Assembly (NCBI GenBank): GCA_024742705.1
Contig: JANSXZ010000007.1
Coordinates: forward strand, 62,001 to 126,000
DNA: 64,000 bases
Source: Paracoccaceae bacterium
GTDB taxonomy: Bacteria > Pseudomonadota > Alphaproteobacteria > Rhodobacterales > Rhodobacteraceae
Direction of reading: 5' to 3'
Each line of letters begins with the position of its first letter. Position 1 is the stretch's first letter. Positions 16,938 through 24,963 of the stretch are shown piece after piece. Below the pieces are notes generated by a model. It made no database searches, was not told where the DNA came from, and worked only from the letters and a program-made list of their open reading frames with translations. A program made the translations under genes and the position numbers.

Positions 16938-17873
16938 ATGAAAAAGCTTTTGACAACAGCCGCATGTGCGGCCGCCTTGATGACCGGCACAGCCGCGATG
17001 GCGGAATACCCCACCGGGCCGGTGCAAATGATCGTGCCCTGGCCGCCGGGCGATTTCGAGGATATCCTGACGCGGATGATCGCCGCCGACATGGCCGAGG
17101 CCACGGGCCAGGCGGTTTCGGTCGTCAACCGTCCCGGCGGCGGCGACGGGCCGTTCCCCGGCGCGCTCGAGGTGCTGGCGGCGCCGGCGGACGGGTCGGT
17201 CATCGGGTCTTTCGTGATCGGCGTTCCGGTCGTCGGACCCAAGATCGACATCGGCATCGCCGAGGACAGTTTCGTGCCGGTGGGGATCTTCCTGACATAT
17301 CCCTTCGTGCTGGCCGCGGCGGGCGATGCGCCCTATTCCAACATGGCCGAACTGGCGGCCTACGCCAAGGACAACGATGTGGTTCTGGGGCATTTCGGGG
17401 CCGGCCTCACGCCCACACAGGTCAGCTTTGTCGCGGCCAAGACGATGGGCTTCGAATTCGCCGATGACAGCGCTTTTGACATGCTGGATTGCAACACCCT
17501 GTCGTCGGGCGACGCGGATGTGATCAACACGACGCTGGCGCTGATCGAACCCTGCCTGGGCGACATCAACGTCCTGGGCAACATCGGCAAGGATCCCATT
17601 GCCAAGCTGGACGGTGTCGAAACGATCGCGGCGCAGGCCGGTATTGCCCCGCTCGAGCTTTGGAACGGGCTGTTCGTGCCAAAGGGCACCCCGCAGGAGG
17701 TGATCGACACCATCGCCGGGATCGCATCGGCCACCATGGCCGGTGAGGCCGCGCAGGCGCTGATGGCTGAAACCGGCGCCGCCGTCTATTGGCAGGGCAT
17801 GGACGAAAGCCTGGCACGCATTGCCGCCGACCGCGAGACGGCGGCCGCCTTCGGCGCGATGCTGAACGACTGA
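16938..17873 (+). CDS. TctC/Bug-family periplasmic solute-binding protein
   Basis: A 311-aa secreted protein with signal peptide MKKLLTTAACAAALMTGTAAMA and a predicted cleavage after residue 22. YPTGPVQMIVPWPPG and VNRPGGGDGPFPGALEVLAA are the conserved N-terminal features of Bug/TctC proteins, which bind small carboxylates or related solutes in the periplasm. QIC-type cysteines (C168, C190 region) might form a disulfide, which is not typical. The ribosome site AGGGAG lies upstream. A strong hairpin terminator follows the gene, so it may be expressed at a different level from the downstream glutamine synthetase-like gene. Ligand not predictable from sequence. Confidence 0.92.
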   Translation: MKKLLTTAACAAALMTGTAAMAEYPTGPVQMIVPWPPGDFEDILTRMIAADMAEATGQAVSVVNRPGGGDGPFPGALEVLAAPADGSVIGSFVIGVPVVGPKIDIGIAEDSFVPVGIFLTYPFVLAAAGDAPYSNMAELAAYAKDNDVVLGHFGAGLTPTQVSFVAAKTMGFEFADDSAFDMLDCNTLSSGDADVINTTLALIEPCLGDINVLGNIGKDPIAKLDGVETIAAQAGIAPLELWNGLFVPKGTPQEVIDTIAGIASATMAGEAAQALMAETGAAVYWQGMDESLARIAADRETAAAFGAMLND

Positions 17874-17884
17874 GACAAACCCGG

Positions 17885-17920
17885 CCGGGGGGCGCGGGCG
17901 ATTCCGTGCCCCCCGGTTTT
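17885..17920 (+). terminator. Intrinsic terminator after tctC
   Basis: CCGGGGGGC pairs with GCCCCCCGG across a loop of about 13 nt and is followed by TTTT. Read-through is needed if the glutamine synthetase-like gene at 17946 lacks its own promoter, so it may act as an attenuating hairpin that sets relative expression. Confidence 0.7.
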
Positions 17921-17945
17921 CACTGCTGCGAAAGGCCATCCCGCC

Positions 17946-19220
17946 ATGTCCGACCATCCGCGCGTCCGCGCCACGTTCTGCGATCTTCTGAACCTGCCGC
18001 GGGGCAAATATGTGCCCGCCCATCTGGCCCGCGGCGGCGCCATCGGTTTTGCCCGCGGCGTCTTCGGCGTGACCTTCGACCGCGACCTGATCCCGGTGCC
18101 GGGTTGCGGCATGTTCGACGGTCTGCCCGACATGGAACTGATGCTGGAGCCCGAACGGCGCAAGGGCTGGCAGCCGGGAACCGAGATCGCGCTGGGCGAT
18201 CTGCACGCCGCCGGGCAACCGTTTGGCCTGTGCCCGCGCGGCGCGCTGAAGCGCGCGGTTGCCGGCTGGGGCGCGCTGGGCCTGGTGCCGATGGTCGGTC
18301 TGGAACTGGAAGCCTATGTTTTCCAGCAGGATGCCGATGGCGTCTGGGTGCCCTATGACACGCCCGGCGCCTTTGTCTACGGATGTGGCCCGGCGAACGA
18401 TCCGGCCGGGCTGATGGATGCGATCTGGCAGACCGCCGATGCCTGCGACCTGCCGGTGGAATCGATGAACGGCGAATACGACAACGGCCAGTTCGAACTG
18501 ACACTGGGCTTTGCCGATGCGTTGCGCGCCTGCGACGATGCTTTTCTGTTCCGAACGATGGCGCGCGAACGCGCGGCCGAAAAGGGCCTGCTTCTGACTT
18601 TCATGCCGAAACCGAACCCCGAACGCGGCGGATCGGGGATGCATGTCAACTTCAGTTTTGCCGATGCGGCGGGCCAGAATGTCGTGGCGCCCGACGGGGC
18701 GCTGTCGCAGGTTGCGCAGGGCTGCATCGCCGGGCTGATCCACCACCACGAGGCGCTGGCCGGTCTGCTGGCGGGCACTGTCAACAGCTATGACCGTCTG
18801 GCCCCCGGCAGCCTGGCGGGATACTGGGCCAACTGGGCCGGCGATCACCGTCTGGTCACCGTGCGCAGCAGCACCGCATCGGTGAAATCCGCGCGGCTGG
18901 AACACCGCATGGCCGATTGCGCGGCAAACCCCTATCTGGCGGTGGCCGCCGTGTTGCAGGCCGCGCTGGCGGGGGTGACGGCGAAGATGCCGCTGCCACC
19001 CGCCGAAGATCTGGATTGCCTCGAAAACACCCGCGCCACCCGGCATGTGCCATCTTCGCTGGTGCGCGCGCTCGACGCGCTGGACGCCGATGCGGCGCTG
19101 CGCAAGGCGGTGGGCACGGAAATCTGCGATGCGTTGCTGTTTCTCAAGCGCGACGAAGCCGCCCGTCTGGAGGGCAAGAGCGTCGACGAGGTGCGCAACT
19201 TCTATCTGCCTTTCGTCTGA
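17946..19220 (+). CDS. Glutamine synthetase-family gamma-glutamyl ligase (PuuA/GlnT-like)
   Basis: A 424-aa catalytic-domain protein of the glutamine synthetase superfamily. The metal- and substrate-site segments are present: GLELEAYVFQ, NGEYDNGQFELT, GSGMHVNFSF, NSYDRLAPGSL, TVRSS and LEHRMADCAANPYL. The N-terminal beta-grasp is short and there is no adenylylation-type Tyr loop that I can identify, so it is not the housekeeping GlnA. Relatives include gamma-glutamylputrescine synthetase (PuuA) and gamma-glutamyl ligases for methylamine, ethanolamine and aromatic amines. It follows the transporter genes and converges on the P450 unit. Likely function: ATP-dependent gamma-glutamylation of an amine to protect or channel it. 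The amine is unknown. Confidence 0.88.
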   Translation: MSDHPRVRATFCDLLNLPRGKYVPAHLARGGAIGFARGVFGVTFDRDLIPVPGCGMFDGLPDMELMLEPERRKGWQPGTEIALGDLHAAGQPFGLCPRGALKRAVAGWGALGLVPMVGLELEAYVFQQDADGVWVPYDTPGAFVYGCGPANDPAGLMDAIWQTADACDLPVESMNGEYDNGQFELTLGFADALRACDDAFLFRTMARERAAEKGLLLTFMPKPNPERGGSGMHVNFSFADAAGQNVVAPDGALSQVAQGCIAGLIHHHEALAGLLAGTVNSYDRLAPGSLAGYWANWAGDHRLVTVRSSTASVKSARLEHRMADCAANPYLAVAAVLQAALAGVTAKMPLPPAEDLDCLENTRATRHVPSSLVRALDALDADAALRKAVGTEICDALLFLKRDEAARLEGKSVDEVRNFYLPFV

Positions 19221-19226
19221 CCCGCC

Positions 19227-19877
19227 TCAACCCAGCAAGGTCAGCAGATCCATCGCTGTGGGCTGATCGAACTGGACGTGATCGGCCATCAGGTCTTCGG
19301 CGCGTGCCGCATCGCGGTCCAGAATGGCGGTTGCGATGGCGCGGTGATCCGCCACCGACGCGGCGATCACCCCGGCAAACCCATAGCGCGCACGGTAGTA
19401 GGCCATCAGCTTGCGCGCGTTGGTCTTGATCAGCTCCAGCAAGCAATCGTTGCCCGAAGCCTCGGCGACGATCCGGTGGAAGGCCAGATTGCATTGATAG
19501 TAGCCGTCCGGTTCGCCGTCGCCGTGGGTGTCGGCATGGGCGGCACAGGCGGCCACCGCCGCCTGCAACTGGTGGCCACGCGCGGCGGACAGCCGCCGGG
19601 CGGCCAGCCCAGCCGCCTGACCTTCCAGCCGGGCGTGTACCTCTAGGATCGACAGGAAGGCATGCAGCGACGGTTTGTAGACCGATGCGCCCTTGCGCGG
19701 GTTGCGCCGCACAAGGCCCTGCGCGTCGAGCTTCAGCAAGGCTTCGCGCACCGGTGTCCGCGACACGCCCAACTGCCGCGCCAGGGCGTCTTCGTCGATC
19801 CCGTCGCCGGGGCGCAGGGTGCCGATGTCTACCCTGCGCAGGATTTCGGCCACCACCGCATCGCTGTGCGCGGCCAT
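19227..19877 (-). CDS. GntR-family (FCD-type) transcriptional regulator
   Basis: A 216-aa protein. The N-terminal winged helix (VAEILRRVDIGTLRPGDGIDEDALARQLGVSRTPVREALLKLDAQGLV) is classic GntR, and the C-terminal part is an FCD effector domain with helices carrying EVHARLEGQAAG and CNLAFHRIVAEASGN. The FCD metal-site residues (D/N, H, H) appear in AFHRIV and VADHRAIA. The ATG at 19877 has GGAGG upstream; it starts one base after the ferredoxin stop, so gene order P450-ferredoxin-GntR is one unit. It probably controls this unit in response to a small carboxylate or pathway intermediate. Confidence 0.92.
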   Translation of the reverse strand: MAAHSDAVVAEILRRVDIGTLRPGDGIDEDALARQLGVSRTPVREALLKLDAQGLVRRNPRKGASVYKPSLHAFLSILEVHARLEGQAAGLAARRLSAARGHQLQAAVAACAAHADTHGDGEPDGYYQCNLAFHRIVAEASGNDCLLELIKTNARKLMAYYRARYGFAGVIAASVADHRAIATAILDRDAARAEDLMADHVQFDQPTAMDLLTLLG

Positions 19878-19878
19878 G

Positions 19879-20193
19879 TCAGCCTCCGGGTACGACCAGG
19901 CGCAGCCCGTCCAGATCAGCCGACATCTCGATCTGGCACGACAGCCGGCTGGTCGGGGCGCGCGCCGTTTCGGTTGCGTCCAGCATGGCATCCTCGAAAT
20001 CGCCCAAGGGTCCGGTGCGGTCGATCCATTCGGGATCGACGACCACATGGCAGGTTGCGCAGGACAGCGATCCGCCGCATTCGCCGTGCACATTGGGAAT
20101 GCCGTTGGCGACGGCCGCTTCCATCAAGGTCCGGCCGGGCTGTACCTCGGCGCTGCGGGTGGTGCCATCGGGCAGTATCCATGTCACTTGCAT
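19879..20193 (-). CDS. [2Fe-2S] ferredoxin, adrenodoxin/putidaredoxin type
   Basis: A 104-aa protein with cluster ligands C39, C45, C48 (C-x5-C-x2-C within HGECGGSLSCATCHV) and C86, the spacing of vertebrate-type bacterial ferredoxins that feed electrons to class I cytochromes P450. The TLMEAAVANGIP helix before the cluster and the acidic partner-binding helix (DFEDAMLDAT) are also present. It lies 13 bp downstream of the P450 gene and directly before gntR. No ferredoxin reductase gene is in the window, so electrons must come from a reductase encoded elsewhere. Confidence 0.93.
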   Translation of the reverse strand: MQVTWILPDGTTRSAEVQPGRTLMEAAVANGIPNVHGECGGSLSCATCHVVVDPEWIDRTGPLGDFEDAMLDATETARAPTSRLSCQIEMSADLDGLRLVVPGG

Positions 20194-20206
20194 TGCCTGT
20201 CTCCTG

Positions 20207-21463
20207 TCATGCTGCTTTGACGGTGACGGGCAAGGTTTTGATCCCGCCCATGAAATTCGATCGCACAAAGCGGTGCGGCCCGGCCGGTTCGATGGCGGCG
20301 ATGCGGCGCGCCAGTTCCTGAAACAGGATCCGCACCTCAAGCCGGGCCAGCCACATCCCCAGACAGATGTGCGGCCCGCCCTGACCGAAGGAGAGATGCG
20401 CGTTGGGCTGACGCGCCAGATCGACACGGAACGGATCGTCGAAGACCGTTTCGTCGCGGTTGGCCGACGCGAACCAGTAGACCACCTTGTCGCCGGCGCG
20501 CACCGTCTTGCCGTGCATTTGGAAATCCCGCGTCGCGGTGCGCCGGAAATGCAACGCCGGCGTGGCCCAGCGGATGATCTCGTCGGGGGCCGTTTCCCAG
20601 ATTCCGCCGGCTTTCATCTGCCCCAGCAATTCCGGCTGATGGCACAGCGCCTGGATACCCGCGGCGATCGAATAGCGGGTGGTGTCGTTTCCGGCCGCCA
20701 CCAGCAGACAGAAGAAATTGCGGAATTCGGTATCCGAAATCACGCTGCCGTCGGGGCCGGGCCGGAGCAGCATGTGCAGCACGCCATCGGTGTCGCCTGC
20801 GGCCGCCTTGCGCGCCATCAGCGCACTTGCATAATCGTAGAGTTCCGCGCCGGCAGGCGAATTGAAGGGCATCAGCCGGTAGGCGTCGGTTGTCATCCGG
20901 TCCAGCACATGATCGGTGAAATCCGGATCGGTGTTGGCCATCAGCGCATCGCCCTTGTCGACCAGCCAGGGCAGGTCCGAGGCAGGCACGCCAATGATGA
21001 TCCCAAGCATCCGCATCGGCAGTTCGCGGGCGATCTCGCGGGTGGCGTCGAAACTGCCGCAGTCCAGGGCGCGGTCCAGGATCTGGTTGCACAAATCGCG
21101 GATCTGCGGTTCGAACCCGGCGACAACCCCCTTCGAGAACGCCCGCGCCACCTTGATGCGGGTCATCATGTGTTCGGGCGGATCGGTTTCCTGAAAGGTC
21201 CGGCGGGCCAGGTATTCCTCTTCGGTCTGGTCTTCGATGCGGATGCCCTGCGCCGAAGACAACAGGTCTGCCTGCCGGTTCAGGCGCAGGATGTCGGCCT
21301 GCCGCGTCACCGACCAGAAGCTTCGCCCGGCGCTGTATTCGGTATAGTGCAGAGGATCGTCGCGGCGCAGGCGGGCAAAGGTGTTGTGCGGTACGCCATC
21401 GACGAAGGCATCGTGGCTCGTCAGGTCGGCGTGGCCATCGTCGGTGGGGGTCCAGACTGTCAT
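20207..21463 (-). CDS. Cytochrome P450 monooxygenase
   Basis: A 418-aa bacterial class I P450. The I-helix oxygen-activation motif is AGNDTT (residues 257-262), the K-helix ExxR is EIIR (295-298), and the heme loop is FGQGGPHICLG with axial C367. The extra residue in this loop recalls the CYP124/125-like group rather than CYP101. The partner [2Fe-2S] ferredoxin follows directly. The only ATG (21463) lies 24 nt from a perfect AGGAGG (21493-21488), while an in-frame ATT at 21478 has ideal spacing, so the true start may be non-canonical. The substrate is not predictable, but neighbours for gamma-glutamylation, transamination and aldehyde oxidation point to an amine whose C-N bond is broken after hydroxylation. 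Confidence 0.95.
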   Translation of the reverse strand: MTVWTPTDDGHADLTSHDAFVDGVPHNTFARLRRDDPLHYTEYSAGRSFWSVTRQADILRLNRQADLLSSAQGIRIEDQTEEEYLARRTFQETDPPEHMMTRIKVARAFSKGVVAGFEPQIRDLCNQILDRALDCGSFDATREIARELPMRMLGIIIGVPASDLPWLVDKGDALMANTDPDFTDHVLDRMTTDAYRLMPFNSPAGAELYDYASALMARKAAAGDTDGVLHMLLRPGPDGSVISDTEFRNFFCLLVAAGNDTTRYSIAAGIQALCHQPELLGQMKAGGIWETAPDEIIRWATPALHFRRTATRDFQMHGKTVRAGDKVVYWFASANRDETVFDDPFRVDLARQPNAHLSFGQGGPHICLGMWLARLEVRILFQELARRIAAIEPAGPHRFVRSNFMGGIKTLPVTVKAA

Positions 21464-21536
21464 CGCGAGGCTTTCAATATATTTTGACCTCCTGTAAATA
21501 TAATTCTGGTACGGTCCGTCCGCAAAGGGTTTTTCG
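21464..21536. promoter_or_regulatory. AT-rich divergent region between P450 and amidotransferase genes
   Basis: 73 bp, markedly more AT-rich than its surroundings. On the minus strand TTGCGG (21525-21520), 17 bp, TATATT (21502-21497) could be a P450 promoter, but the start would fall inside the AGGAGG box at 21493-21488. TATAAT at 21499-21504 on the plus strand has no good -35 box. Probably holds the control site for both genes; the exact promoter is unresolved. Confidence 0.35.
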
Positions 21537-22223
21537 ATGCACATCGCCATTTTGATGACAAACACCGACGAAAGCCCATTTGCCGCGCGGCATCCGCGCG
21601 ACGGGGCGAAGTTCGCCGCGCTGTTGCATCTGGCGCGCCCGGAGTGGACCTGCACGGTCTATCCTGTGAAGGACGGCGGGTTTCCCGATGCCGATGCCGC
21701 CTTTGACGGCGTATTGATCACCGGCAGCCCGGCATCGGTGCATGACAACCTCCCTTGGATCGCACCTCTCGAGGCGCTCTTGCGGCAAATCGCGGCGCGC
21801 GGTCTGCCGATCTTTGGCGCCTGCTTCGGGCATCAGATCCTGGCGCGGGCGTTTGGCGGCCGCGTCGGTTGCAATCCCGACGGCATGATCATGGCGGCGG
21901 TGGATGTGGATCTGGCCGAACCGGCGACGCGGTTGCGCGCCTTTGCCTCGCACAACGAGCAGGTGCACGATCTGCCTCCCGGCGCGGTGACCATCGCGCG
22001 CGGACCGGGATGCCCGATTGCCGGTTTCAGGTTGAAAGACAACATCATGACCACGCAGTACCATCCTGAAATGACAACGGAATTCTTTCTGGCGCTGACG
22101 GATGAAATGGCCGATGGACTGGGCGCTGAAGGCGTTGCGGTGGCGCGTGCGGGTCTTGACGATCCACCCGACCGGCGGGCCTGGGCCGAAATCATCGCGG
22201 GTTTTCTTGAATCCGCGCGCTGA
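21537..22223 (+). CDS. Class I glutamine amidotransferase-like protein
   Basis: A 228-aa triad-type amidotransferase domain standing alone. GACFGHQILARAFGG contains the nucleophile C96, and YHPEM supplies H176 and E178 of the triad. The oxyanion segment VLITGSPASVHD is present. The pattern matches GMP synthase-like class I amidotransferases and gamma-glutamyl hydrolases. The ATG is preceded by AAAGGG. It diverges from the P450 gene across 73 bp. In a pathway with a gamma-glutamyl ligase, it could remove the glutamyl group as PuuD does in putrescine breakdown, although PuuD itself is from a somewhat different branch. That role is inference. Confidence 0.87.
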   Translation: MHIAILMTNTDESPFAARHPRDGAKFAALLHLARPEWTCTVYPVKDGGFPDADAAFDGVLITGSPASVHDNLPWIAPLEALLRQIAARGLPIFGACFGHQILARAFGGRVGCNPDGMIMAAVDVDLAEPATRLRAFASHNEQVHDLPPGAVTIARGPGCPIAGFRLKDNIMTTQYHPEMTTEFFLALTDEMADGLGAEGVAVARAGLDDPPDRRAWAEIIAGFLESAR

Positions 22224-22325
22224 CCCTGAGGGCGGTTTCAGCCGCTGGGCGGTTTTCCGCGGCTTCTGGGTTTCGCGGCGCCGGTTTACCGTTGTCAGCG
22301 GGGCCAAATCACCTAAGCTTTGCAT

Positions 22326-23174
22326 ATGAGCATCCGCATCGCCACACCCCGTCCGTTCCTTGCCGCGTTTTGCGCCATCGTCCTTGCCGCGTTTGTCGCG
22401 CTGCCCGCGGCGGCCGCCGATCGAGGGCGGCTGGCCGCTTTTCTCAACGTCACCGGTTTTGACGTGGCGCTGGAAAGCATCCGGTTGTCGGCCTCGGCGG
22501 CGCCGACGATGATCGGGCTGCAGTCCGAGGATTTCGGCATCGCCTGGTCGGGCCTTGTCGCCGATGTATTCGATACCGCGCTGATGCACGACATGGCGCT
22601 GGACATCCTCGAACAGACGCTCTCGGATGACCTTCTGAACCACGGCGCCGATTTCTATGCCAGCGATCTGGGCCAGCGTCTGGTGGCGGCGGAGAACGCC
22701 GCGCATATGACCGAGGATGACGAAGCGAAGCAGCGCGCCGGCGAGGCGCTGGTGGCCGACATGGTGGCGCGGGGCGCGCCGCGTCTCGAACTGTTGAAAC
22801 GGATGAACGCGGCGATCGACACCGCCGATGTCAGCTTGCGCGCCCTTCAGGAGATCCAGGTGCGGTTCCTGATGGCCGCTTCCGCCTCGGGGCTGATCGA
22901 ACTTCAGGTCGATATCCAGACCCTGCGCGAAACGCTTGCTGCCCGCGAGGGGGAAATGCGGCGCGCCATCGCCGCCTCGGCGCTGGCCGGTGCCGCCCAG
23001 ACCTACGCGTCCTTCTCCGACGCCGAAATGCTCATCTATGCCGAGGCGCTGGAGGATCCGAAGATGGACATGCTTTACCAACTGATGAACGCCGTTCAAT
23101 TCGAGATCATGGCCAACCGGTTCGAGGCGCTGGCCGGCCGGCTTGCCGGTATCGGCCCGGCGCAGGACATCTGA
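22326..23174 (+). CDS. Secreted DUF2059-like protein
   Basis: A 282-aa protein with signal peptide (FLAAFCAIVLAAFVALPAAAA, cleavage near residue 31) and an all-helical mature part. The segment ILEQTLSDDLLNHGADFYASDLGQRLVAAE matches the core of DUF2059, in which FYxSxxGQ is the best-conserved part. A second, weaker copy of that pattern may lie further on. Function of the family is unknown; members are periplasmic or exported. The first ATG (22326) was chosen; only a weak ribosome site is seen. It precedes a second DUF2059-like gene by 4 bp, so the two are an operon and probably work together. Confidence 0.72.
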   Translation: MSIRIATPRPFLAAFCAIVLAAFVALPAAAADRGRLAAFLNVTGFDVALESIRLSASAAPTMIGLQSEDFGIAWSGLVADVFDTALMHDMALDILEQTLSDDLLNHGADFYASDLGQRLVAAENAAHMTEDDEAKQRAGEALVADMVARGAPRLELLKRMNAAIDTADVSLRALQEIQVRFLMAASASGLIELQVDIQTLRETLAAREGEMRRAIAASALAGAAQTYASFSDAEMLIYAEALEDPKMDMLYQLMNAVQFEIMANRFEALAGRLAGIGPAQDI

Positions 23175-23178
23175 GCCC

Positions 23179-24009
23179 ATGGGCTGGCTGCGGCGAAACG
23201 TTCTGCTGGCGTGCTTTGCCCTGCTGGCCGTGGCGCCTTCGGGACTGCGCGCGCAGACGCCGGCGATCGCCGATGTGCTGGCGGCCCTGCGGCTGCCGGA
23301 ACTGGCCGAACTGATGCGCGCCGAGGGCCTGGACCACGCGGCCGACATCGAATCGCAGATGCTGCCCGGCGGCGGTGGCGGTTTCTGGGCGCGGCGGACC
23401 GACACGATCTACGACGCCGACCGCATCGTGGCCATTGTCGGCGCCGCGCTCGACAGCGGCCTGACAGAGGCGCACCGCACAGAGGTTCTGACCTTCTTCG
23501 AAAGCCCCCGCGGCCGCCGAATCCTGTCTCACGAGGTGGCGGCGCGCGCGGCGATGGCCGAACCCGAAGTCGAGGACATTGCCCGTGCCAGCTATGACGC
23601 GCTGCGCGGCTCGGACGATCCGCGCCTCGCCCGGATCGCCTCCTTCGTCGAGGCGAACGATCTGGTCGAACTCAATCTCGCCGGGGCACTTGGGGCCAAC
23701 CTTCAGTTCTACCGCGGTCTGGTCGACGGGCGCGCCCTGGACATGAGCGAGGCGGAAATCCTCAGCAACGTCTGGACCCGCGAGGACGAGACCCGCGCAA
23801 CCACCGAAAGCTGGCTGTTCGGCTATCTTCTCATGGCCTACCAGCCGCTGGGCGACGCGGACATCGATGAATACATCGCCTTTTCGCGCAGCGCCGGCGG
23901 TGCCGCGCTGAACAGCGCCCTGTTTTCCGGATTTGACATACTTTACCGAAACGTGTCCTACGAACTGGGCCTCGCGGCGGCGACGGCGATGTCGGGCAGC
24001 GATCTCTAG
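23179..24009 (+). CDS. Second secreted DUF2059-like protein
   Basis: A 276-aa protein with signal peptide (LLACFALLAVAPSGLRAQ, cleavage near residue 26). The segment HRTEVLTFFESPRGRRILSHEVAARAAM corresponds to the DUF2059 core seen in the gene just upstream, although overall identity between the two is low. The rest is helical and acidic, without recognisable catalytic residues. The start ATG at 23179 follows the previous stop by 4 bp; a longer in-frame start at 23143 would overlap it and is less likely. Periplasmic location is likely; function unknown. Confidence 0.68.
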   Translation: MGWLRRNVLLACFALLAVAPSGLRAQTPAIADVLAALRLPELAELMRAEGLDHAADIESQMLPGGGGGFWARRTDTIYDADRIVAIVGAALDSGLTEAHRTEVLTFFESPRGRRILSHEVAARAAMAEPEVEDIARASYDALRGSDDPRLARIASFVEANDLVELNLAGALGANLQFYRGLVDGRALDMSEAEILSNVWTREDETRATTESWLFGYLLMAYQPLGDADIDEYIAFSRSAGGAALNSALFSGFDILYRNVSYELGLAAATAMSGSDL

Positions 24010-24015
24010 CGCGGC

Positions 24016-24957
24016 TCAGAATCCGTTGTCAGCCTTCAGTCGCGCCATCGCCACCAGCGCGGCATCGCGCCGGCGCACAAGGTCGTCCGTGTCCTGCGAT
24101 CCGATCTCGGCTTCCACCCCTTCGATCAGCATGGTCTTGACCGCCTCGGTCAGAACCGGATGGCCCAGCTCGCGCCACCGCGCCTCCTGCGTGGGGCCCA
24201 GATGCTCGAGATAGTGCCGATATCCACCGGCACCGCCACCCAGGTGATAGATCAGATGTGGCCCCATCAACGCCCAGCGCATACCCGGCCCGGCGCTGAT
24301 CGCCTGGTCGATCGCCGCCACATCCGCGATGCCTTCGGCGGCGATATGCACCGCCTCGCGGTAGAGCGCGGCCGTCAGCCGGTTGGCCAGATGCCCTGGC
24401 ACCTCCTTTTTCACCCGGATCGGCACCCGCTCGAGATCGCGGTAGAAGGCTTCGGCCCTGTCCACCGTATCCGGCGTTGTGGCGCGGCCGGCCACCAGCT
24501 CGACCATCGGCACCAGATGCGGCGGGTTCATTGGATGCGCCACCAGGATCCGGCCCGGATGACGGGCCCCGGCGGCTATATCGCTTGCCATCAACGACGA
24601 GGTAGACGAAGCGATGACCACACGCGCGTCCACAACACGCTCCAGCGCGGCGATGATGTCGCGCTTGGCGTCGATCCGGTCCGGCCCGTTCTCCTGCACA
24701 TAATCCACCGTGCCCATCTCGGCCACGTCCTGCACGAACTGCGCCGCGCCGGGCGCTGCCTGATGCCCGCGGATCAGCCCCGACGCCTCCAGGTGCGGCC
24801 AGGCCCGCGCCACGAAATCCGCCGTCTCGGCCGGCGCTGCGGGCCGTGGGTCGCACAGGGTCACCCGATGCCCCCGCGCCAGGCACAGGGCGGCCCAGCT
24901 CTGACCAATCAGACCGGCACCGACGATCCCCACATGAAGCGCAACCGTGGTGCTCAA
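24016..24957 (-). CDS. 3-hydroxyacyl-CoA dehydrogenase-family enzyme (lambda-crystallin/carnitine dehydrogenase type)
   Basis: A 313-aa NAD-dependent dehydrogenase. VGIVGAGLIGQSWAALCLARGH is the N-terminal Rossmann motif; IASSTSSLMASDIAAGARHPGRILVAHPMNPPHLVPMVELV contains the catalytic serine and histidine region; VPGHLANRLTAALYREAVHIAAEG starts the C-terminal dimer domain. The pattern is that of short members acting on free hydroxy acids (L-gulonate, L-carnitine) as well as hydroxyacyl-CoA. The chosen start is TTG at 24957, because AAAAGGAAG from a structured intergenic repeat lies at correct spacing and the ATG upstream would read through that repeat. Separated by 94 bp from the ASKHA gene upstream. 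Confidence 0.85.
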   Translation of the reverse strand: MSTTVALHVGIVGAGLIGQSWAALCLARGHRVTLCDPRPAAPAETADFVARAWPHLEASGLIRGHQAAPGAAQFVQDVAEMGTVDYVQENGPDRIDAKRDIIAALERVVDARVVIASSTSSLMASDIAAGARHPGRILVAHPMNPPHLVPMVELVAGRATTPDTVDRAEAFYRDLERVPIRVKKEVPGHLANRLTAALYREAVHIAAEGIADVAAIDQAISAGPGMRWALMGPHLIYHLGGGAGGYRHYLEHLGPTQEARWRELGHPVLTEAVKTMLIEGVEAEIGSQDTDDLVRRRDAALVAMARLKADNGF

Positions 24958-24963
24958 TCGCCG

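Noticed and set aside
14529..19046. Minus-strand open frame of 1505 codons
   Set aside because: It is antisense to the aminotransferase, tctBAC and glutamine synthetase-like genes, which all have clear motifs. The translation is Arg/Gln/Pro/His-rich with no domain; long antisense frames are usual in GC-rich genomes.
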